Shown: positions 34,979 through 42,915 of the stretch, piece by piece
Layout of the letters: every line of letters begins with the position of its first letter
Numbering within the stretch: position 1 is the first letter of the stretch
Assembly (NCBI RefSeq): GCF_013410375.1
Contig: NZ_JACCFL010000001.1
Location: 992,001 to 1,056,000, forward strand
From: Leifsonia shinshuensis
GTDB lineage: Bacteria > Actinomycetota > Actinomycetes > Actinomycetales > Microbacteriaceae
Length of the DNA stretch: 64,000 bases
Direction of reading: 5' to 3'
Program-made: the position numbers and the translations under genes
The notes under the pieces: model-generated
The model's input: the letters and a program-made list of their open reading frames with translations, nothing else
Told to the model about the DNA's origin: nothing
Database searches by the model: none

Positions 34979-35482
34979 ATGACCATCATCGATGAGGCGC
35001 TCAGCGCCATTGCAGCGAACGCCGACGATTACGATGCGAGCAACGGGTCGCCGCCGGCGCCGAAGATCGCGATCGTCACCTGTGCGGATCCCCGGCTGAG
35101 CGGGATCGTGAGGATGCTCGGCCTGGCCGACGCCGACGTCGACCTGATCAGGAACGTGGGGACCGTGATCGATGACGACTCGGTCCGATCCCTCATCGTC
35201 TCCACCCGGCTGCTCGGCACCCGGGAGATCATGATCATCAACCACAACGACTGCGGGATGTCGAAGTTCGCCGACCAGGAGCTCGAGGCCCGGCTGCGCA
35301 CCGAGACGGGAGCGACGCCGATCGCGCCGGCCCGCTTCTACAGCTTCACCGACGTGGAGCAGAACACCAAGGAGCAGGTCGCCAAGGTGAAGACCCATCC
35401 GTGGATCTCCGCCGACATCCCGGTCCGGGGGTTCGTCTTCGACGTCCACACCGGTCGGCTCAGCGAAGTCGTCCCGGACTGA
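34979..35482 (+). CDS. Beta-carbonic anhydrase (small type III-like)
   Basis: The 167-residue protein has the beta-class zinc ligands Cys35, His89 and Cys92 and the catalytic Asp-Arg pair in CADPR (35-39). HNDCGM follows at the expected place. The length and layout match the short mycobacterial group represented by Rv1284. It interconverts CO2 and bicarbonate in the cytoplasm. GAGGA precedes the ATG. The gene is followed 27 bp later by an esterase on the same strand. Confidence 0.93.
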   Translation: MTIIDEALSAIAANADDYDASNGSPPAPKIAIVTCADPRLSGIVRMLGLADADVDLIRNVGTVIDDDSVRSLIVSTRLLGTREIMIINHNDCGMSKFADQELEARLRTETGATPIAPARFYSFTDVEQNTKEQVAKVKTHPWISADIPVRGFVFDVHTGRLSEVVPD

Positions 35483-35509
35483 CGCGGTCGCGGCTGAGGA
35501 GGTGCCACC

Positions 35510-36415
35510 ATGCCGAGTCCCGCGATGGACGAGCTGATCGCGTCGCTCCACGAGCGGCAGAACGCTGCGGCCGGCCAGACGCCCGAGACACTGGCGGAGG
35601 AGCGAGCGGGCTTCGCGCCGGCCGGCCCCGTGCATCCGATACCGGACGATGTGCGGGTGACCGCGGTCACGGCCGGCGGGGTGGAGGCGCATTGGCTGGA
35701 GCCTCCCGGGGCCGACCCGGGCAGGGTCCTCTTGTTCCTGCACGGCGGGGGATTCCGGTTGGGTTCGCTGGCCAGTGACGGGGAGCTCGCTGCCCGACTG
35801 GGACGGGCCGGCCGGATGCGGGTGCTGTTCCCGGAGTACCGGCTGGCGCCCGAGCACCCGTTCCCTGCGGCGATCGACGACGTCCTCGCCGTCTGGCGGT
35901 GGCTTCGCGAGGAACAGGGGGTGCCCGCCGACTCGATCGCCGTCGCCGGCGACTCCGCGGGCGGTGGACTCACCGTCGCCCTGCTCGTCGCCACCCGCGA
36001 TGCGGGAGGAGACCTCCCTGCCACTGTGGTGCTGATGTCTCCGACCGTCGACCTGACGAGCTCCGGGCCGTCGATGGCGGACCGGATCGACCAGGATCCG
36101 ATCTCCACTCCCGAGCTGCTGCGCCAGCTGGCCTCCGACTACCTCGCCGGGGCCGACCCGAGGACGCCGCTGGCTTCGCCCCTGTATGCGACGCTCACGG
36201 GGCTGCCGCCGATGCTCGTGCAGGTGGGGACCGCCGATCTGCTGTTCAGCGACGCCGAACGCTTGGCGAGCGCGGCGACCGCCGCCGGTGTCGACGTGCG
36301 CCTGGAGGTCGGCGAGGGGCTGCCGCACGTGTATCAGCTCATGCTCGGCACCCCGGAGGCGGCTGAGGCGACCGAGCGGATCGGGCGGTTCCTGCGGGAG
36401 CGGGTGGTGGGGTAG
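35510..36415 (+). CDS. Alpha/beta hydrolase, hormone-sensitive lipase family
   Basis: The 301-residue esterase has the oxyanion motif HGGGF, the nucleophile elbow GDSAGG (Ser about residue 146), and a C-terminal DLLFSDAERL...GLPHVYQLM carrying the acid and His. It would hydrolyse short-chain esters or lactones; the natural substrate is unknown. GAGGAGG precedes the ATG. It may be co-transcribed with the carbonic anhydrase gene. Confidence 0.92.
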   Translation: MPSPAMDELIASLHERQNAAAGQTPETLAEERAGFAPAGPVHPIPDDVRVTAVTAGGVEAHWLEPPGADPGRVLLFLHGGGFRLGSLASDGELAARLGRAGRMRVLFPEYRLAPEHPFPAAIDDVLAVWRWLREEQGVPADSIAVAGDSAGGGLTVALLVATRDAGGDLPATVVLMSPTVDLTSSGPSMADRIDQDPISTPELLRQLASDYLAGADPRTPLASPLYATLTGLPPMLVQVGTADLLFSDAERLASAATAAGVDVRLEVGEGLPHVYQLMLGTPEAAEATERIGRFLRERVVG

Positions 36416-36439
36416 CGCGGGTGGACGCTCTTCTCGTCG

Positions 36440-37207
36440 TCAGTCGTGTCGAAGGGCATCGGTGAAGAGCTGGAGGTTGGTGCTCAGCACATGCCGGCAG
36501 CTGGCGGCCCACTCGACAGCGGTGCGGGCGTGCCGGCGTCGCTGGTCGCTGAGCCGCCCGTCGCCGGCGTTCGCTCCCTCGATCCGGATGATCGAGTCCT
36601 GACACCGGAAGATCGCGTCGATCAGAACGTCGGCCCGCAGTTCCGCGTCGTACCCGTCGGCGAGCTGGCGCAGCCGCCGCGCTTGATCGGCGACAGGCAC
36701 GTTCCCCACGGCGTGGATGCACCAGGTCCATCCCGCATAGCCGACGTCCTCCATCGCGTCACCGGGATGGACGCTGTCCCAATCGATCAGCGCCACCGGC
36801 ATCCCCTCGGCCATGACCACATTGAACGGACCCGGGTCGCCGTGGACCAGACATTCGGCGCCGGACGCGAGTGGGATGCCCCGGCTGAAGTCGTGAAGCT
36901 CGCGCAGCATTCCTCCGAAGGCCGCGTACGAGCGCTCGTCGCGCTGCGAGGGGTGGTCGGTAGTCATCCCCGGGATGTAGGAGAAGGTGTCGCGGCCTTC
37001 CGCGTCGATGCCGAGATAGGTGGGCGCCCACGTGACGCCCGCCGCATTCAGCGCGCGAAGGACCTCGCTCGCGAACGCCGCACGATGACCACGCGGGCGT
37101 CGAACGGTTCGGCCTGCTTTGACGACGCCCTCGGTCGTATTTCCGCCGGCCAGCAACTCCTCCATGAGCCCCCGATCCTCGGGATGAGCATACGGCCGAG
37201 CAGGCAT
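36440..37207 (-). CDS. Aminoglycoside phosphotransferase (APH)-fold kinase
   Basis: The 255-residue protein has the APH/choline-kinase catalytic loop LVHGDPGPFNVVM (catalytic Asp, Asn) and the magnesium motif LIDWDS. The N-terminal lobe is short, with the lysine in EGVVKAGRTVRR. The fold phosphorylates aminoglycosides, choline, sugars or other small hydroxyl compounds; I see nothing to choose between these. It follows the Nudix gene on the same strand after 24 bp. Confidence 0.85.
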   Translation of the reverse strand: MPARPYAHPEDRGLMEELLAGGNTTEGVVKAGRTVRRPRGHRAAFASEVLRALNAAGVTWAPTYLGIDAEGRDTFSYIPGMTTDHPSQRDERSYAAFGGMLRELHDFSRGIPLASGAECLVHGDPGPFNVVMAEGMPVALIDWDSVHPGDAMEDVGYAGWTWCIHAVGNVPVADQARRLRQLADGYDAELRADVLIDAIFRCQDSIIRIEGANAGDGRLSDQRRRHARTAVEWAASCRHVLSTNLQLFTDALRHD

Positions 37208-37231
37208 CGAAGGCGTCCGGAAGACAGTCGT

Positions 37232-37681
37232 TCAGCGGGTGTCGTCGAGTACGGTGTCGATCCACTCGTGCCGGACGAGACCGTCGACGTCACTGCGGGT
37301 GAACCAGCCGGTCTCCAGCAGCTCCGCGGACTCCAGCGTGAGAGCGGTGTTCGGGAGGCGGCATTCGAAGGCGGTCGTGATGTAGGCGACGCGGTCCCCA
37401 TTGGGATAGACCGTCTCCAAGAGCGGTCCGCCGTAGACACCCAGGATCGCGCCGAGTTCCGGCGTCACGCCGAGTTCTTCGAGGACTTCCCGAGCGACGG
37501 CCTCGTGCGGCGTCTCGCCGGGCTCGACACCGCCGCCGACGAGGCTCCATCGGTCCGTGTCGCGTTGTCGTGCCAGGAGGAAACGATCACTGTCGCGAAT
37601 CACGGCCGTCACGCCGGGGAGGAGGAGCAGATCATGTCCGACGCGTTCACGGAGGGATCGAACGTAGGGCGACATCGGCAT
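37232..37681 (-). CDS. Nudix hydrolase
   Basis: The 149-residue protein has a complete Nudix box GGGVEPGETPHEAVAREVLEELG-like spacing (G...E...REUXEE), starting near residue 48. It would cleave a nucleoside diphosphate linked to another group. The substrate is unknown. It is the first gene of a two-gene unit with the APH-fold kinase. Confidence 0.93.
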   Translation of the reverse strand: MPMSPYVRSLRERVGHDLLLLPGVTAVIRDSDRFLLARQRDTDRWSLVGGGVEPGETPHEAVAREVLEELGVTPELGAILGVYGGPLLETVYPNGDRVAYITTAFECRLPNTALTLESAELLETGWFTRSDVDGLVRHEWIDTVLDDTR

Positions 37682-37769
37682 GGTTCGACCTTAGCTTCGC
37701 AGCACGATGCCGTCGGCAGAGAGGATCGGCGTTCGGCAGCCGGGCGGAACTCTGGATACGCTGCAGGAT

Positions 37770-38462
37770 ATGGGCAGAGTGGGCGCGCGTGTTCTCTCAG
37801 CGCTGGCTCGTTTCAGCGCGCAGCATCCGTGGTCCCACAATGATGCCTACGGCCCCTGGGTGCTGTGGCACGCACGCCGAACCCGCCGCGGCGGCTCTGC
37901 GGCCCTTGACGTCGGCTGCGGCACGGGGAACCTCGTCCGGAAGCTGGCGGGTGTCATGGGCGAAGTCACCGGTATCGAACAGGACACCGGAACGGCGGCA
38001 CGAGCGCGCGCGAACCTCGCTCACATCGACAACGCCGACGTGCGCGAGGAGTCTTTCGACCTGAGTCCGGACGAGCAGCCGCGCTACGACCTCGTCTCGT
38101 TCGTCGCGGTGCTCCACCATCTGCCTCTCGAACCGGCACTCCGAGCCGCCCGCTCGGTGCTGCGGCCCGGCGGATGCCTCGTCATCGTCGGGCTCGCTCG
38201 GGAAACGCCGGCCGACCTGCCGCGGTCCCTGGCGTCGGTGTTCCTCAACGCGGCTGTCGGGGCCGTCCGTCATCCGCGACGCGCAGTGGCCGAACCGGAG
38301 AACATGACGGCGCCCACGGCGGAGCCGCTCGAGACGTTCGAGCAGATCGAGGCAGTGGCGCGGGATGTGCTCCCGGGCGTGAAGATGCGACGCCGTTTGT
38401 TCTGGCGCTACACGGCAGTCTGGGTGGCACCCGCGGCCGGTTTCGGCGCGACCGTCGGCTGA
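37770..38462 (+). CDS. SAM-dependent methyltransferase, class I
   Basis: The 230-residue protein has motif I ALDVGCGTGNLVRKLAG, the acidic turn GIEQDTG, and YDLVSFVAVLHHLPLEPALRAARSVLRPGG, the methyltransf_11/25 pattern. I prefer ATG 37770, because homologs usually begin shortly before ALARFSAQHPWSHNDAY. An in-frame ATG at 37707 would add 21 residues but lacks a ribosome site. The substrate is unknown. Confidence 0.82.
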   Translation: MGRVGARVLSALARFSAQHPWSHNDAYGPWVLWHARRTRRGGSAALDVGCGTGNLVRKLAGVMGEVTGIEQDTGTAARARANLAHIDNADVREESFDLSPDEQPRYDLVSFVAVLHHLPLEPALRAARSVLRPGGCLVIVGLARETPADLPRSLASVFLNAAVGAVRHPRRAVAEPENMTAPTAEPLETFEQIEAVARDVLPGVKMRRRLFWRYTAVWVAPAAGFGATVG

Positions 38463-38614
38463 CGCCCACTGACGGCGGCAGCCGCCGCGAACGCCCGCTC
38501 CCCTGCCCCCGCAGGTGAAGTGGCGGCCCGAGTTTGGGCCGGACAGGACATAGGCCGGGTTCGGTGCTCCGCGTAGCGTGCGGCCGTACCACCCACGCTA
38601 ACGAAGGAGTCGCC

Positions 38615-39013
38615 ATGGCCGGAGAACGAGACGACGAAGACAGGACCCCCACCCAGGACGACTTCGTGCTCGCGATCGAGAGCGGCCCGCTCGCCGAGGT
38701 CGAGATCGTGGAGGCGGACGACGGGTCGCATGTCGACCTCGCCGTCAACGCGGTCGCGGTCGATCCGGACACCGGCGAGCCGGTGCCGGTGAGCATCGCT
38801 CTGAACGCGGACGACTCCGCCTATGTCGTCGCGATCGCCGATGAGGAGTTCGTCGTGCCGCTCGGCGAGACGGCCGAGGAGTCGAGTCACCGTCGGTCGG
38901 GTCTCATCGGTGCGCTCCGCACGCTTCAGCAGCTCGCGCAGCGCGTCGAGGAGGAGACGAAGGGCATGGCGAAACGGCTGGCGGAGAAGTTCGAGCGGCG
39001 TGGAGCGAGGTGA
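38615..39013 (+). CDS. Acidic protein of unknown function
   Basis: The 132-residue protein is strongly acidic in its first 95 residues (EAEIVEADDGSHVDLAV-like composition) and ends in a basic helical tail (RTLQQLAQRVEEETKGMAKR...RRGAR). The ATG has GAAGGAG in front. I recognise no family. It ends 8 bp before a DUF1931 histone-fold gene, so the two are probably co-transcribed; the acidic-basic split could fit a partner or chaperone of that protein. Confidence 0.75.
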   Translation: MAGERDDEDRTPTQDDFVLAIESGPLAEVEIVEADDGSHVDLAVNAVAVDPDTGEPVPVSIALNADDSAYVVAIADEEFVVPLGETAEESSHRRSGLIGALRTLQQLAQRVEEETKGMAKRLAEKFERRGAR

Positions 39014-39020
39014 CGGGATC

Positions 39021-39470
39021 ATGGAACTCTTCGGTATCGCATCGCTGGAGCGCTTCTTCCGCGAGGCCGCCGGTCTCGACGTCGACAAGGACGACCTGCG
39101 GCGCTTCGACGACTTCGTCAACGATCGGCTCTACGACCTCCTGCTGCGCGGCGTCGCGAACGCGAAGGCCAACGGCCGCGACGTCATCGAGCCGCAGGAC
39201 CTGCCCATCACGAAGGGTCTGCAGGAGTCCATCCACGCCTTCGAGGCGATCGATGAGGAGGTGTCGTTGGACAGGATTCTCGAACAGCTGACGAGGCGCC
39301 CGCCGCTCGACCTCGCCTACAGCGAGGAGACGGAGGGGAGGCTGACCCGGATCGCCGGCGGTCTCGGCGTGGCGCTGGCCCGGACGTTCCGCATCCTCGA
39401 CGAGAAGGTGAAGAACCCGCAGACCCGGCACTGGGAGCAGGCCGGCCGCGTCTTCGATGTGCTCCTGTAG
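39021..39470 (+). CDS. DUF1931 histone-fold protein
   Basis: The 149-residue protein aligns with the DUF1931 family, whose Aquifex member has a tandem histone fold. The N-terminal half shows FFREAAGLDVDKDDLRRFDDFVNDRLYDLL and the second half VALARTFRILDEKVKNPQTRH. Such proteins may bind DNA, but the function in bacteria is not settled. It follows the acidic gene by 7 bp and is ended by a strong terminator. Confidence 0.82.
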   Translation: MELFGIASLERFFREAAGLDVDKDDLRRFDDFVNDRLYDLLLRGVANAKANGRDVIEPQDLPITKGLQESIHAFEAIDEEVSLDRILEQLTRRPPLDLAYSEETEGRLTRIAGGLGVALARTFRILDEKVKNPQTRHWEQAGRVFDVLL

Positions 39471-39490
39471 CGCGCGTCACGGCTCCACGA

Positions 39491-39525
39491 CGAAAGGGGC
39501 GCAGCGGATGCTGCGCCCCCTTTCG
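39491..39525. terminator. Bidirectional terminator between convergent genes
   Basis: CGAAAGGGGCGCAGC and the matching 16-base arm GCTGCGCCCCCTTTCG form a 15-bp stem with one bulged base and a 4-nt loop, 20 bp after the DUF1931 stop. It serves both this gene and the leftward gene ending at 39610. Confidence 0.85.
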
Positions 39526-39604
39526 CTCGTCGGGTGAGCCGCTCGTCGGGTGAGCCGCTCGTCGGGTGAGCCGCTCGTCGGGTGAGCCGCTCGTTGGGTG
39601 AGCC
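39525..39604. repeat. Five tandem 16-bp repeats
   Basis: The unit GCTCGTCGGGTGAGCC is repeated five times head to tail (39525-39540 to 39589-39604); only the last copy differs by one base. It fills the space between the terminator and the end of the leftward gene. Units contain the partial palindrome GGCTCACC/GGTGAGCC across junctions. It looks like a variable-number tandem repeat. Confidence 0.9.
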
Positions 39605-39609
39605 GCAGT

Positions 39610-39906
39610 TCAGCGGCTGACGTACCCGCCGTCGGTGTCGTGCGCGAGCGTGTAGTAGCGCGTGCTGCCGGTCTGCGCCGACAGGGTCCACGCCCGCTCG
39701 GAGCGGCGGCCCGCCGGGCCGTACTCGACGACGATGCGCTCTGCGGCGGTGGGGAACTGCGAGGTCCACTGCGTGGGCGAGCCGAGGCCCTCCGCCTGGA
39801 GCACCACCTTCGGGCCGGCGCCCTGGGGGCGGGTGCTCAGCTCGGCCACCTCGGCGGCGTCGAGCCGGGCCTCGGTGATGGTGCGTGCGGTGAGTTGGGT
39901 GTTCAT
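39610..39906 (-). CDS. Small hypothetical protein divergent from a TetR regulator
   Basis: The 98-residue protein begins MNTQLTARTITEARLDAAEV and contains VVEYGPAGRRSERAWTLSAQ. I recognise no family. ATG 39906 has GGAG 6 nt upstream. It is divergent from a TetR gene with a shared operator-like palindrome, so it is probably that regulator's target. Confidence 0.75.
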   Translation of the reverse strand: MNTQLTARTITEARLDAAEVAELSTRPQGAGPKVVLQAEGLGSPTQWTSQFPTAAERIVVEYGPAGRRSERAWTLSAQTGSTRYYTLAHDTDGGYVSR

Positions 39907-39918
39907 TCCGATCTCCAA

Positions 39919-39942
39919 TATAACTAAACGGTTAGTTGTATA
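39919..39942. promoter_or_regulatory. Candidate TetR operator
   Basis: TATAACTAA-ACGG-TTAGTTGTATA is a near-perfect inverted repeat in the 79-bp divergent gap. It sits directly upstream of the small hypothetical gene. The A/T-rich arms also supply -10-like sequences (TATAAC, TATAGT). Confidence 0.65.
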
Positions 39943-39985
39943 GTAGATCACATTCGTTCGGAAGGGAAGAGGGAGGTCCGGATCG

Positions 39986-40558
39986 ATGGCCAGACGGTAC
40001 GACCGGGATGAGAGCGTCCGCCTGCTGCTGGAAGCCAGCGCCGAGGAGTTCGCCCGCCACGGCGTCGGAGGGGCGCGCGTCGATCGCATCGCCGAGCGCG
40101 CCGAAGTCAACAAGGCGTCGATCTACTCCTACATCGGCAACAAGGACGAGCTGTTCCAGGCGGCGCTGCAGACCAAGCTCGGCCAGCTCGCGGACAGGGT
40201 CGCGATCGAGTCGGACGACCTCGCGGCCTACGCCGGCGACCTGTTCGACTTCCTCACCGCCGAGCCGGTGGTGGCCTGGCTGTTCGAGCAGGAGGGGCTC
40301 CACTACGGCACCGCCGATGTCCCCGCGCTCGCGGAGCGCTCCGGCTACTTCCAGTCGCGGGTCGCCGCGGTCCGTGACGCCCTCGGCGGCGACGGTGACG
40401 CCGAGGCGATCTACTTCTCCATCATCGCGATGTGCTACTGGTACGTGGCCGCGCCGCAGCTCGTGCGGATGGTGTTCGGCGGGGTCGCTCCGGAGGAGGC
40501 CAAGAGCCGCTACCGCAGCCACGTCGTCGCGACCGCCGCAGCCATGGTCGCCCACTGA
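39986..40558 (+). CDS. TetR-family transcriptional regulator
   Basis: The 190-residue protein has the TetR HTH (GVGGARVDRIAERAEVNKASIYSYIGNKDELF, residues 25-57) and a helical ligand domain ending in a hydrophobic stretch. It probably represses the divergent 98-residue gene and itself through the palindrome at 39919. The inducer is unknown. Confidence 0.93.
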   Translation: MARRYDRDESVRLLLEASAEEFARHGVGGARVDRIAERAEVNKASIYSYIGNKDELFQAALQTKLGQLADRVAIESDDLAAYAGDLFDFLTAEPVVAWLFEQEGLHYGTADVPALAERSGYFQSRVAAVRDALGGDGDAEAIYFSIIAMCYWYVAAPQLVRMVFGGVAPEEAKSRYRSHVVATAAAMVAH

Positions 40559-40680
40559 GGCCGATCGGCGGCGGGGAATAGCAGGCGCGCCCACCGAGGG
40601 GTATCGTCCGCCCTGGCACCTCCGAGGGTGCTGACACCTCCGAGGGGTGACGGGGCGTCCTGACCACGAAGGAGAAGGAC

Positions 40681-41001
40681 ATGGACCTGAAGTTCGGCGT
40701 ACTGGCACTGCTCGAAGCGAAGCCCGAGAAGGCGGCGGAGCTCAAGGAGTTCCTGATCGGCGGCAAAGCGGTCGTCGACGGCGAGCCCGGAACGCGCACG
40801 TGGTACGCGTTCCAGCTCGACGACACGCATTTCGGCATCTTCGACTCCTTCGCCGACGAGGATGCCCGGCGCGCGCACCTCGGCGGCGAGATCCCTCGAG
40901 CCCTCGGCGAGGTGGGGCCGGCGCTGCTGGCGAAGGACCCCGAGCTGAGCACGGTCGACCTTCTCGCCGTGAAGCACGAGCAGGACGGCGCGCGGTCCTA
41001 G
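40681..41001 (+). CDS. Antibiotic biosynthesis monooxygenase (ABM)-fold protein
   Basis: The 106-residue protein has the ferredoxin-like dimeric barrel pattern: FGVLALLEAKPEKAAELKEFL, then GTRTWYAFQLDDTHFGIFDSFADEDARRAHL. ABM-fold proteins are often quinone monooxygenases or stress proteins; the substrate is unknown. GGAGAAGG precedes the ATG. The 122-bp gap behind the TetR gene suggests its own promoter. Confidence 0.82.
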   Translation: MDLKFGVLALLEAKPEKAAELKEFLIGGKAVVDGEPGTRTWYAFQLDDTHFGIFDSFADEDARRAHLGGEIPRALGEVGPALLAKDPELSTVDLLAVKHEQDGARS

Positions 41002-41010
41002 ACCGCGCCC

Positions 41011-42915
41011 GTGTCGTCGATGGCCACGAGTGTCGGCGTCATGCGCGGGAAGCGCGGAGGAGCGGACGCACCGGGAGGCGCGTGGTGGCGCGAGGTCGTG
41101 ATCGTGGGCTGCGCGCTGCTCGTCAGCGTGGCGCTCCTGATCGCCTTCCATTCCCTCGGAGATCCGGCCTGGGTGCGCCGGTACGTGTCCCCGGTCCCGG
41201 GCTCCGACGCCGCGATCTGGCAGGTGCAGACGACCTTCCTGTCCGTGGGGTTCGCCGGGCTGACGATCGCGGCCCAGCTGTTCGCGGAGGCTCCCCTCGC
41301 GATCGGCACGTCCCGCAAGCGCATCCTGGCGTACATCGGCGCGAGCTGGTTCGTGACCGCCGGGCTCGCCGGGAACGCGGTGATGGCTCTCGAGTCCATC
41401 TGGCTGCCGAGCGCGACGGGTGTGGCGATCGCGTTCACGTGGCTCGCCGCGACCGCCGCCCTGCTGATGGTGTCCACGTCCCGGCTCACGCATCTCTTCG
41501 GGCACCCGTCCCGCCTCGACGAAGTCGTGCGGACCTCGCTGATCGAGACGCTGTCCGATCGGTTCGACCGGGTGGCGCGCCGGTACTCCGACGCGCGGAG
41601 CGGACTGGACGAACTCCTCACGCCGGAGTCGTCGCGCACCTCGACGGACTCCGTCTGGACGGTGTACGTCCCGGTGCCGCAGGCCGGGCGGGTCATCCGC
41701 ACCATCGATCCGGAGGGCGTCCGCCAGGCGATCGCCTCGCTCGCGGCGTCCGGCGACGACGACCCGCCCCGGATCCTTCTGGACGTGCGCCCGGGGGACC
41801 GAACCCGGCTCGGGGCCGTGGCGTTCCGGATCGTCACGTCGAACCGGCTCGACGAGGCTGCGGCCGTCCGGATGGTTCAGCTCCTCCAGTCGAGCATCGA
41901 GCTGGAGCCGCCGGGAGCGGTCACGGCGTACGAGGAGACCGAGCACGAGATCGCCACGCTGATGGACGCCATCGGCACCAACCTGCGCTCCGGTGCCCTG
42001 GCGACCGCGGAGCGGGCGCTGGAACTCCTCGGGCAGATCGTGCAGGGCGTCTGGATGACCGGACTCGACCGCTCCACGGCCGACCGGGCGTCGGTGACCC
42101 GCGGGAGCGGACTCCTCCAGAGCATCGTCGATGTGGAGCAGGACGTCCTGCTCTCCCCCCAGGTGGCCCAGGTGTTCGTCACCGCGACGACGAGCCGGAC
42201 CCTGGAGGCCGCGGCGACGGGTTCGGGGGAGTACATCGAGGAATGCCTTCGGAGTTTCATGCGGCAGTGGTCCGACATCCTCCAGCGCGGAGGGCCGGAA
42301 TTCGAGGCGCTGCCCGTTCGCATCGTCGCGTGCGTCCAGAACCTCACGCTGTACTCGGACCCCTCCGCGAGCGAGCCCCACGCCCTGCGGTCCCGCGGCA
42401 CGTGGGCGATGGTCGAACTGGTCAAACTCGCCCTCGACGCCCGGCGGCCGGACATCGCGACGATCGCGGCGGGAGAGCTCAGGCGGCTCTTCGAATTGGA
42501 CCCGGACGGGGCGGCGCGCTCCGAGGTCCGGGCCGGTCTCCTGGTCCTCTCCGGGTGGCTCCGCTACCTCGCCGAGACGAACGATCCCCGCTCGGCCACG
42601 GACCCGGGGCTCGTGGCGGCCCTGGTCTCGGACGGATCCGCAGGCGACATCCTCGCGGCCCGCGACATCGTGGAGGGCGGGACGCCGTTCAGCCGATGGG
42701 ACAAGTGGGAGGCGAGCAGGGCCGCGTCCGGGAGCGTCCAGCCTTCGGAGCTGCCCGGCTTCATCGAACGGGCGCAGGTGACGGCGCTCGCCGCGGCCGC
42801 CTCCGGCCCGGATCGACCGACCGGCCCAGCGCGACCGACGGGCGCAGCTCGACCGACGGGCGCAGCTCGACCGACGGGCGCGGATCACACCGAGGGCGCG
42901 GATCAGCCGAAGTAG
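41011..42915 (+). CDS. Large membrane protein of unknown function with repeat tail
   Basis: The 634-residue protein starts at GTG 41011 (an in-frame ATG follows at 41020). It has four hydrophobic segments in the first 160 residues (near 27-46, 68-90, 103-125, 130-153), then about 450 residues of soluble, helix-rich sequence without a known motif. It ends in a tail of four 6-residue repeats (RPTGAA type). I recognise no family. The gene starts 10 bp after the ABM stop. Its end overlaps the convergent PucR gene by 13 bp. Confidence 0.8.
   Translation: MSSMATSVGVMRGKRGGADAPGGAWWREVVIVGCALLVSVALLIAFHSLGDPAWVRRYVSPVPGSDAAIWQVQTTFLSVGFAGLTIAAQLFAEAPLAIGTSRKRILAYIGASWFVTAGLAGNAVMALESIWLPSATGVAIAFTWLAATAALLMVSTSRLTHLFGHPSRLDEVVRTSLIETLSDRFDRVARRYSDARSGLDELLTPESSRTSTDSVWTVYVPVPQAGRVIRTIDPEGVRQAIASLAASGDDDPPRILLDVRPGDRTRLGAVAFRIVTSNRLDEAAAVRMVQLLQSSIELEPPGAVTAYEETEHEIATLMDAIGTNLRSGALATAERALELLGQIVQGVWMTGLDRSTADRASVTRGSGLLQSIVDVEQDVLLSPQVAQVFVTATTSRTLEAAATGSGEYIEECLRSFMRQWSDILQRGGPEFEALPVRIVACVQNLTLYSDPSASEPHALRSRGTWAMVELVKLALDARRPDIATIAAGELRRLFELDPDGAARSEVRAGLLVLSGWLRYLAETNDPRSATDPGLVAALVSDGSAGDILAARDIVEGGTPFSRWDKWEASRAASGSVQPSELPGFIERAQVTALAAAASGPDRPTGPARPTGAARPTGAARPTGADHTEGADQPK
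42814..42885 (+). repeat. Four tandem 18-bp repeats in the C-terminal codons
   Basis: The unit CGACCGACGGGCGCAGCT occurs four times with few changes, encoding RPTGAA/RPTGPA repeats at the end of the 634-residue membrane protein. Multiples of three keep the frame, so copy number can vary without breaking the gene. Confidence 0.85.

Noticed and set aside
39525..39604. CRISPR array
   Set aside because: The 16-bp units are directly adjacent, without spacers, and no cas genes are present.
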